A DNA stretch of 21,032 nt, taken from the IMG/VR virus record IMGVR_UViG_3300013126_000300, positions 1 through 21,032 of that record, one strand, 5' to 3'. The position numbers and the translations under genes were made by a program. The number at the start of each line of letters is the position of its first letter. Position 1 is the first letter of the stretch. The DNA is from a virus. The notes beneath the pieces are model-generated. The model saw only the letters and a list, made by a program, of their open reading frames with translations, was not told where the DNA came from and ran no database searches. Below, one piece after another: positions 1-5,780 of this stretch.

Positions 1-2
1 CA

Positions 3-458
3 TCCAAACAAATTGAGTATATGATTGAACAGGGATTATTGGAACAACCTAATACATATGTTCCTACTCGAAGAAAGGATATAAATGCAGAAGCAGCAGA
101 ACGCATGAAAGCAGAAGCACAACGTAGAAAAAATCAAACACCCAAAGAAGCAGCAGCAGAAACAAAATCATACGAAACTCAAAGAGCGGATGGAGGATAT
201 GGTCCTTCGGGAGGCCAAAGTCCTGATGTTGAAGATCAGCCTGGTGGATTTTATGGAAACTCAGCAAAACCAGCAACAGAAACAGCAAAATCAGCAACAG
301 CAACAGCAAAATCAGCAACAGCAACAGCAAAACCAGCAGCAGCACCAAAACCATCGAAAAAGCCAATAGGTGATTATGTTACATCAAGAGGGGAGAAAAA
401 GAGCTGGAAAACAGGCGTATTTAAAGAACCGACACATTACGTAATGAACAAAAGATAA
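3..458 (+). CDS. Unrecognised protein, 3' part only, with Ala/Lys-rich repeat linker
   Basis: The reading frame is already open at base 3, so the true start probably lies left of the window; the first internal Met is at base 21. About 151 residues are visible. The N-terminal part is charged and probably helical (EAAERMKAEAQRRK). It is followed by a Gly/Pro-rich stretch, four 7-residue Ala/Lys/Thr repeats and a basic tail with the segment KPIGDYVTSRGEKKSWKTGV. No membrane segment or catalytic motif is visible. In T4-like phages gp13, the other neck protein, usually lies just upstream of gp14, so this could be an extended gp13 C-terminus. I see no sequence motif that proves it, and the low-complexity end is unusual for gp13. 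The function is unknown. Confidence is for the presence of a real coding region. Confidence 0.7.
   Translation, partial: SKQIEYMIEQGLLEQPNTYVPTRRKDINAEAAERMKAEAQRRKNQTPKEAAAETKSYETQRADGGYGPSGGQSPDVEDQPGGFYGNSAKPATETAKSATATAKSATATAKPAAAPKPSKKPIGDYVTSRGEKKSWKTGVFKEPTHYVMNKR
264..347 (+). repeat. Four tandem 21-bp coding repeats (7 residues each)
   Basis: Four head-to-tail 21-bp units start at 264, 285, 306 and 327. Each begins GCAAAA[C/T]CAGCA. They are in frame and encode AKPATET, AKSATAT, AKSATAT and AKPAAAP. Units 2 and 3 are identical. The product is a flexible Ala/Thr linker with regularly spaced lysines. The unit length is a multiple of three, so copy number can change without breaking the frame. 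Confidence 0.9.
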
Positions 459-463
459 TTTTC

Positions 464-485
464 AATGGTCACTAGCCCATTTTTT
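464..485 (+). terminator. Weak candidate terminator hairpin
   Basis: A 5-bp stem (AATGG at 464-468 with CCATT at 477-481) is followed by a T-run ending at 485. It lies 5 bases after the stop of the preceding gene and just before the ribosome-binding site of the endonuclease remnant. The short stem makes it a weak call. Confidence 0.25.
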
Positions 486-502
486 AATGTTGAGGATAAT
501 AA

Positions 503-610
503 ATGAGCAAAGCATTTGTATATTGTTGGACTGACAAAAAAACAAACATGCTTTATGTTAGTTCACATAAAGGAAATGTCAATGACGGATACGTTTGTTC
601 AAGCAAATAA
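503..610 (+). pseudogene. Truncated GIY-YIG-type homing endonuclease remnant
   Basis: An ATG at 503, with GAGG at 492-495 as ribosome-binding site, opens a 35-codon frame ending in TAA at 608-610. The peptide contains FVYCWTDKKTNMLYV, SSHKGNVNDGY and VCSSK. From memory this matches the N-terminus of phage GIY-YIG-like endonucleases, which begin [Y/F]VYCWTD...NMLYVGSHKG...DDGYxCSSK and continue for 100 or more residues. Everything after CSSK is missing. The next bases are the ribosome-binding site of gp14, and none of the catalytic Arg/Glu helices remains. It looks like the stub left after partial deletion of an inserted endonuclease. It is in the same frame as gp14, separated from it by this single TAA. 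It could still be translated as a short peptide that couples translation into gp14. Confidence 0.65.
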
Positions 611-622
611 AGGAGACTGAAT

Positions 623-1363
623 ATTACTACCAGTCCGTTTTTCAACAATTTTAATAGATCGTCAGAACAAGAACTCTTAGAAGATTTAGTCGTAGAGTCC
701 ATAAAAATATATGGCCAAGATTTCTTCTATCTTCCTAGACGAAGAAATAATTTTGACGGTCTATATTATGAAGATGACACTTCATCTTTTGATACAGCAT
801 ATCTTATAGAGATGTATATCAAGACATTTGACGGATTTCAAGGTCAAGGATCATTTATGTCAAAATTTGGTCTTGAAATTAGAGATCAAATGGTTTTTTC
901 TGTTGCTAGACGGACATTTGCTAATGATATTACAACAGAAGAACAGAATATTATTAGACCACGTGAAGGAGATTTACTTTATTTTCCTTTGAATAAAAAG
1001 TGTTTTGAAATCAAATATGTAAATAATAAACCATTTTTCTATCAGTTAGGTGATCTTCAGATGTTTGATATGGATTGTGAACTGTATGAATATTCAAATG
1101 AAAGATTTCTGACAGGTATAGCAGAAATAGATGCGTTACAATTGGATCATTCGTTTAATTCTATAGATTATGGTCTTAAGACAGAAAATGGATTTGTTTT
1201 ATTGACGGAAGATGGTGATTACTTGATAACTGAACAGTATGATGATATTCAAGAATTATTTGATCCATTGGCTGACAATAATAGATTGAGAGATGAAATT
1301 ATTGAAGATGATATTATAGATTTTTCAGAAAATAATCCATTTGCGGAATCACAGAGGTATTAA
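623..1363 (+). CDS. gp14: Neck protein gp14, apparently with an ATT start codon
   Basis: This is the T4 gp14-type neck protein, which with gp13 closes the packaged head and provides the site for tail attachment. The segments SSEQELLEDLVVESI, IKIYGQDFFYLPR, MSKFGLEIRDQM and LPFNKKCFEI-like residues (FPLNKKCFEIKYV) are typical of the exo-T-even versions. The first in-frame ATG is at 812, but homology-like sequence extends upstream to about 620 and there is no ATG there. AGGAG at 611-615 is spaced 7 bases from an in-frame ATT at 623. Starting there gives 246 residues, close to the 256 of T4 gp14; starting at 812 would give 183 and lose conserved sequence. CTG at 617 is too close to the ribosome-binding site. 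The frame also continues upstream through TAA 608-610 into the endonuclease remnant. The product is clear; the exact start is inferred. Confidence 0.85.
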   Translation: MTTSPFFNNFNRSSEQELLEDLVVESIKIYGQDFFYLPRRRNNFDGLYYEDDTSSFDTAYLIEMYIKTFDGFQGQGSFMSKFGLEIRDQMVFSVARRTFANDITTEEQNIIRPREGDLLYFPLNKKCFEIKYVNNKPFFYQLGDLQMFDMDCELYEYSNERFLTGIAEIDALQLDHSFNSIDYGLKTENGFVLLTEDGDYLITEQYDDIQELFDPLADNNRLRDEIIEDDIIDFSENNPFAESQRY

Positions 1364-1364
1364 G

Positions 1365-2051
1365 ATGAAACGATTAAGAGAAATATTGCAAATTGATGAA
1401 ATGGTGGCAAGCAATCCTATTAGAGCAAATGATCCAGATTTTAAAATTGAAGATGATAGAACAATAGATAATATTGATGGTGCTGATAAGTATGTTCAAT
1501 TGCTTCATCATGATAAAAAAGGCGCACCTCCAGTTGAAACAGAACATGGCCATCATATTTATTATTCTCATGAGCTCCTTTCGTCTGAAAAAAATATTGG
1601 TGTATTTAAGATGGCACTTGTAGATCCAAAAACAAAAAGCGTAGATTTTCATGTTCAAGGACCAACAATTCTTCATTCTCCTATTGGAAAAAATATTCCT
1701 GAATGGACCCTTGAAGAGTTGCACTTGAAAAGCAAAGACAAAGATAAAAGAGCAATTTCAAACTCCAACTCACATCCTTTATATAGAACTATTATGAGAC
1801 TCGGTGGAATATTAAATCACTATTCTATGTCAGATGGAGCAAAAAAAGCATACAAAAGATTTCATGCCAGATATAATCGTAATATTGTACATTGGGATCA
1901 AGATAGAAAAACAGGCCAATTATTACCTGCTAGTTCGCTTAGATTTAATAATCCTAGATATAATAGACAAAGAATGTATTCAGGAAAAGAGAGATTTTCA
2001 CCAGCGATGAGACGGGATTTTTTTAACAAATTACATCAAGGAACTGATTAA
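1365..2051 (+). CDS. Unrecognised basic phage protein between gp14 and gp15
   Basis: The protein has 228 residues. I chose the ATG at 1365, one base after the gp14 stop, because AGAGG at 1352-1356 fits it; an in-frame ATG at 1341 lies inside gp14 and has no such site. The N-terminus MKRLREILQIDE resembles the M-K-x-[F/L] capsid-targeting-like peptide seen in several other proteins of this window, with IDE as a loose [L/I]xE site. The rest is rich in His, Lys and Arg (for example VETEHGHHIYYSHELL and KRFHARYNRNIVHW), with a basic C-terminus. No known domain is recognised. The TAATG overlap with gp15 implies translational coupling, so it is expressed with the neck and tail genes and may be a virion or assembly protein. 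Confidence 0.75.
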   Translation: MKRLREILQIDEMVASNPIRANDPDFKIEDDRTIDNIDGADKYVQLLHHDKKGAPPVETEHGHHIYYSHELLSSEKNIGVFKMALVDPKTKSVDFHVQGPTILHSPIGKNIPEWTLEELHLKSKDKDKRAISNSNSHPLYRTIMRLGGILNHYSMSDGAKKAYKRFHARYNRNIVHWDQDRKTGQLLPASSLRFNNPRYNRQRMYSGKERFSPAMRRDFFNKLHQGTD

Positions 2052-2887
2052 TGTTTGGTCACGGACCATTTTATTTCTCAACAATCAGAAAAATGGTATC
2101 TACTTTTGGTACATGTTTTAATGAGCTTTATATCACACGAGACGATTCAGATGGTGATACACTTCAAACTATGAAAGTTCCATTAACATATGGACCTAAA
2201 GATAAACTCTTAACCCGTGTTGATGCTGACCCAAACATTGAAAGAAAAACATCAATCACTCTGCCAAGAATGTCTTTTGAAATGATCGGCCTTACCTATG
2301 ATAGCATCAGAAAACTAAACTCAGTCGGTAAAATTGCTAGAAAAGATGATTCAAATGCCAACAAACTAAAAAGACAATATAATCCTGTTCCTTATAATCT
2401 TGATTTTAATCTCTATATCTATGTCAAAAATCAAGAAGACGGTACAAAAATTATAGAACAAATTCTTCCGTTCTTTACTCCAGAATGGACACCAACAGTT
2501 AATATAATTCCTGAGATGAATATCGCAATGGATGTTCCTATCATTCTCAATTCTGTCGGATTTGAAGACGTTTATGAAGGAGCATTTACAGAACGCAGAG
2601 TCATAATTTGGACATTATCATTCACAATGAAGACATATTTTTATGGTCCTGTTGTATCAAAGCCTATAATCAAGGTATCAAACACACAATTTTATGTGCC
2701 TGCGTCTTTCAGTAATGCTGCGATATCAAATACGGATGTGATTGGTAGAGTTACAGTAACTCCTGGATTAGATGCGAATGGAAATCCAACAAGTAATAGT
2801 AGTATAAGTATACCATACAGTCAAATAGAAATAGATGATGATTTTGGATTTATAATTGATATTGAGGGACAAATTCTAACACAATGA
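2051..2887 (+). CDS. gp15: Tail terminator / sheath stabiliser gp15
   Basis: This is the gp15 family protein. In T4 it forms a hexameric ring at the head-proximal end of the tail, holding the last tube and sheath rings and docking to the neck. Diagnostic segments are near the N-terminus (STIRKMVSTFGTCFNELYIT) and at residues about 40-50 (MKVPLTYGPKDKLL). The core β-domain carries NPVPYNLDFNLYIYVKNQED and QILPFFTPEWTPTVNIIPEM. The length of 278 compares with 272 for T4 gp15. The C-terminal 60 residues are Asn/Ser-rich and less typical. The start overlaps the previous stop (TAATG), and the stop overlaps the gp16 start (ATGA). Confidence 0.93.
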   Translation: MFGHGPFYFSTIRKMVSTFGTCFNELYITRDDSDGDTLQTMKVPLTYGPKDKLLTRVDADPNIERKTSITLPRMSFEMIGLTYDSIRKLNSVGKIARKDDSNANKLKRQYNPVPYNLDFNLYIYVKNQEDGTKIIEQILPFFTPEWTPTVNIIPEMNIAMDVPIILNSVGFEDVYEGAFTERRVIIWTLSFTMKTYFYGPVVSKPIIKVSNTQFYVPASFSNAAISNTDVIGRVTVTPGLDANGNPTSNSSISIPYSQIEIDDDFGFIIDIEGQILTQ

Positions 2888-3282
2888 GTGATTCAAATAA
2901 TGATATTATTGCTCAATCTTTAAATTTGACTCCGTTAATACCAAATAAAAAAGAGATAAAAGCAATAATTAAAAATGACGAATATGAAACTGCCAAAGAA
3001 AACATGAATAATGTTATTCAAGTTGGAACTGATGCTCTATCTGAGTTAGCAACAATGGCACAACTGTCTCAAGATCCTAGAGTTTATCGTGTTATGACTG
3101 AATTATTATCTGCAATGGTAACAGCAAATAAAGAATTGGTTGAAATAAAAAAATTAAATCATGAAATTGAACAACAAAACAATGAAAATCAACCAAAGAC
3201 AATTAATCAAAATCTATTTGTAGGGTCAACCGCTGAATTGGCAAAAATGTTGGAAAATGTAAAAAATGCAAAAAACACTTAA
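2884..3282 (+). CDS. gp16: Small terminase subunit gp16
   Basis: The protein has 132 residues. The position between gp15 and gp17 and the segments ALSELATMAQLSQDPRVYRV, MTELLSAMVTANKELVEIKK and FVGSTAELAKMLENV are those of T4-type gp16. In T4, gp16 forms a multimeric ring that recognises DNA and stimulates gp17 ATPase and cutting. The middle (roughly residues 45-100) reads as long helices able to form the central coiled-coil. The protein is somewhat shorter than T4 gp16 (164). It overlaps gp15 by ATGA and the next gene by 17 bases, so the block is translated as a coupled unit. Confidence 0.88.
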   Translation: MSDSNNDIIAQSLNLTPLIPNKKEIKAIIKNDEYETAKENMNNVIQVGTDALSELATMAQLSQDPRVYRVMTELLSAMVTANKELVEIKKLNHEIEQQNNENQPKTINQNLFVGSTAELAKMLENVKNAKNT

Positions 3283-3490
3283 ACAAATTTTAACAAAGCG
3301 TGTGTATACACCAGAACAACTAGCTAAAAAGCACAATGTTGACTTGCAGTCAATTATGCAGCAACTTGAAATGGGTATTGAAGTAGAAAAAGAACACACC
3401 AAACATAAAACCATTGCGAGACAAATAGCATTGGCTCACCTTGCAGAGTTTCCTGACTATTATTCAAGACTAAAAAAGATAGAAAAATGA
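3266..3490 (+). CDS. Small DUF5661-like protein
   Basis: The protein has 74 residues. The pattern YTPEQLAKKHNVDL, then LEMGIEVEKEHT, then ARQIALAHLAEFPDYYSRL matches a small family that I know as DUF5661, common in phages and uncharacterised. The conserved parts are an LAxKH[N/G]V helix, an EHT motif and an A-x-x-I-A-x-x-H-L-x-E-x-P-D-Y-Y helix. Its N-terminus MQKTLKQIL again resembles the capsid-targeting-like peptide, but no [L/I]xE cleavage site follows. It overlaps the gp16 end by 17 bases and the next gene by ATGA. In T4, gp16 and gp17 are adjacent, so this gene is an insertion in the terminase operon. The function is unknown. Confidence 0.8.
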   Translation: MQKTLKQILTKRVYTPEQLAKKHNVDLQSIMQQLEMGIEVEKEHTKHKTIARQIALAHLAEFPDYYSRLKKIEK

Positions 3491-4080
3491 AATCTTTTTT
3501 ACAGTTTCTAGACGAAGCAATTGTTGATAATATGTCTGATCAAGACATTATAGGGTTAATTCAACACAGAGCAAAAAATCCGAACGTTTCTCAAAAACCA
3601 TATGCAAATCTTGCTGGGTATACTTCAGAACAATTGTTCAGCAAAAACGGAATATTCAACCATCCAAGAACACGGCAACTAGCCAAAGACAACAACTTAG
3701 AATTGCCTTCTAATAATACTCTTATTACTACACATGAAACAAGAATAAAAAAACTAGGTGGTGTTGAAGGAATAACCAAACAAAGAAAACAAGGTAAATC
3801 AGAACACAATATTTTTGGTAAAAATAACATGAGTACTGCCAGTTACTTTGATTCGACGTATAAGAACCATCCTTCCTATCATCCTCCTAATAAACGTCAA
3901 ATGATTCCAATAGACAACAAAACAAAACAAAGTATTATTGATCATCATAATCAAGGATTGAGTTTTGGGGAAAATGCAAAGAAGCATAAAGTAACAAGAA
4001 GTGGGGTTGCTGGAATTATTAGTAGAGCCAGACGACAAGGGTTAATTAAAATAAACTCAAAACAAAGATCAAATGGATAA
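3487..4080 (+). CDS. Putative capsid-targeted DNA-binding protein with GcrA-like HTH
   Basis: The protein has 197 residues. It begins MKSFLQFLDEAIVD, which closely resembles the T4 internal-protein targeting peptide (MKTYQEFIAEA). It contains LDE followed by A, an ideal gp21 cleavage site. Residues about 143-186 (KTKQSIIDHHNQGLSFGENA, then KKHKVTRSGVAGIISRARRQ) look like a helix-turn-helix. They resemble GcrA, the alphaproteobacterial sigma70 cofactor, whose helix contains the pattern VTRNAVIGK...GL. The middle is basic and unrecognised. The gene overlaps its neighbours by 4 bases (left) and 8 bases (right, gp17), and is absent at this place in T4. Inference: a protein packed in the head, trimmed by gp21, able to bind DNA, and possibly delivered into the host. 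It could instead be a free endonuclease-type insertion with a DNA-binding tail, but no nuclease motif is visible. Confidence 0.72.
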   Translation: MKSFLQFLDEAIVDNMSDQDIIGLIQHRAKNPNVSQKPYANLAGYTSEQLFSKNGIFNHPRTRQLAKDNNLELPSNNTLITTHETRIKKLGGVEGITKQRKQGKSEHNIFGKNNMSTASYFDSTYKNHPSYHPPNKRQMIPIDNKTKQSIIDHHNQGLSFGENAKKHKVTRSGVAGIISRARRQGLIKINSKQRSNG

Positions 4081-5710
4081 TATATCAGGATATCGCGGTT
4101 CAAATACTCTTAAAAAAGCAAATGTTCCTATTGAATGGAGCACATCTCTCCTTCAAGAATTTTTAAAATGCTCTCAAGATCCAATATATTTTGCTGAATC
4201 TTATATGAAGATCGTGAATGTTGATAAAGGACTTATCACGATTCCACTCTATGATTATCAAAAAGAAATCATTGATACAGCCAAAAATGAAAGATATACA
4301 GTCGCAGAATGTTCTCGTCAGTCAGGAAAAACAACTGCTATTACAGTATTCGTATTATGGTATATCATTTTTCACCCTAATAAGACAGTAGCAATTCTTG
4401 CTAATAAAGGTGATACAGCAAGAGAAATACTGGGCAGAATACAGCTTGCGTATGAACACTTACCTAACTGGCTTCAACAAGGAGTCGTGGAATGGAATAA
4501 AGGCTCGTTTGTGCTTGAAAATGGTTCAAGGGTACTGGCCGCTGCTACCTCCTCAAATAACATTCGTGGATTCGCAATTAATGTTTGTATCATTGATGAG
4601 GCGGCATTTGTTGAAAATTGGAATGAATTCTTTACCTCAGTATTTCCAACAATATCATCTGGCCAATCTACAAAACTCATTCTTATCTCTACCGTCAATG
4701 GTCTAAATCATTTTTATAAAATCACATCACTTGCCAGACAAGGTAAAAACGGATACAAAATTATTTCTGTTCCGTGGAATAGTGTTCCAAACAGAGATGA
4801 TAAGTGGAAAGAACAAACCCTTGCGGCAATGAATTATGATTATGATAAATTTGCTCAAGAATTTGAAAATGAATATGTTGGATCTTCAGGAACTCTCATC
4901 GCAGGCTGGAAATTAAAAGAATTAGTTCCACAGACTCCAATCCAAGAACATAGCAGTATAACGCAATATATCAAACCAGACAAAAAAAGAGTTTATGTTG
5001 GGACAGCAGACGTATCAAGAGGAAAAGGACTAGATTACTCAACACTTCAAATTATTGATGTGACAGAAATGCCATACCAACAAGTTCTCTCGTTTAGAGA
5101 TAATATGATCACACCAGGAGATTTTGCCGAAATTATCAATAGAATTGGAAGACAATATAACAATGCGGCCATATTAATAGAAATCAATGATATAGGTCAG
5201 CAAGTTGCTGAGACACTATACTTTGATTATGAATATGAGAATATGTTGTTCACAGAATCTGCAGGCAAACAAGGCAAAAAAATTACTCAAAGTTATAAGT
5301 CTGTAAGTACAGATAGAGGTATTAGAACAACAAAAACGGTTAAATCTGTTGGATGTTCAATGCTTAAACTTTTGATTGAGCAAAATCAATTAATGATTCA
5401 TGATTTTAATACAATCAATGAATTATCTACATTTTCAAAAAAAGGCAACTCATATGAAGCGGAGATTGGTTGCCATGATGACCTTGTTATTTGCTTGATT
5501 CTATTTGCTTGGTTAACTGAGCAATTATATTTCAAAGATTTGACTGATATTAATACACTTATCAAATTGAAAGAAAAAAGTGCTGAAGAGATTGAGAATG
5601 ATTTATTACCATTTGGATATATTGATGATGGTAGATCAGAATACATTGACGACATAACAAAAAATCCAAATGAATGGATATTATCAGACAATCCTATCTA
5701 TAAAATATAA
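4073..5710 (+). CDS. gp17: Large terminase subunit gp17
   Basis: This 545-residue protein is the packaging motor ATPase plus nuclease, which docks on the portal and cuts concatemeric DNA. The ATPase domain shows Walker A SRQSGKTT (residues 81-88), Walker B CIIDEA (172-177) with catalytic Glu176, and coupling motif ISTVNG (205-210). The C-terminal RNase H-fold nuclease has the three acidic clusters TADVSRG (Asp313), ILIEIND (Glu370) and CHDDLV (Asp469/470). T4 gp17 is 610 residues; the difference lies mainly at the ends. The start at 4073 overlaps the previous gene by 8 bases and lacks a strong ribosome-binding site, consistent with coupled translation. There is no intein here, although gp17 is a common intein site in related phages. 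Confidence 0.97.
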   Translation: MDNISGYRGSNTLKKANVPIEWSTSLLQEFLKCSQDPIYFAESYMKIVNVDKGLITIPLYDYQKEIIDTAKNERYTVAECSRQSGKTTAITVFVLWYIIFHPNKTVAILANKGDTAREILGRIQLAYEHLPNWLQQGVVEWNKGSFVLENGSRVLAAATSSNNIRGFAINVCIIDEAAFVENWNEFFTSVFPTISSGQSTKLILISTVNGLNHFYKITSLARQGKNGYKIISVPWNSVPNRDDKWKEQTLAAMNYDYDKFAQEFENEYVGSSGTLIAGWKLKELVPQTPIQEHSSITQYIKPDKKRVYVGTADVSRGKGLDYSTLQIIDVTEMPYQQVLSFRDNMITPGDFAEIINRIGRQYNNAAILIEINDIGQQVAETLYFDYEYENMLFTESAGKQGKKITQSYKSVSTDRGIRTTKTVKSVGCSMLKLLIEQNQLMIHDFNTINELSTFSKKGNSYEAEIGCHDDLVICLILFAWLTEQLYFKDLTDINTLIKLKEKSAEEIENDLLPFGYIDDGRSEYIDDITKNPNEWILSDNPIYKI

Positions 5711-5727
5711 CATAAAAATCTCCTTTT

Positions 5728-5735
5728 AATAAATA
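5728..5735 (+). promoter_or_regulatory. Candidate late promoter for gp18 (one mismatch)
   Basis: AATAAATA differs from the T4 late box TATAAATA at the first base. It ends 45 bases before the gp18 ATG, a spacing like that of the perfect boxes before gp19, gp22 and gp23. The 70-base gap between gp17 and gp18 is one of the few real intergenic spaces in the structural block, which favours a promoter. Confidence 0.45.
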
Positions 5736-5780
5736 TAATCAAAATACAATAATAACAATCCTAAAAAAGGAGAATAAAAT

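Noticed and set aside
64-366. Leftward leucine-rich open frame of 100 codons
   Set aside because: It is the antisense shadow of the CAG/CAA-rich repeat and lysine/glutamate-rich coding sequence of the + strand gene; near-pure Leu/Ile runs have no gene-like composition.
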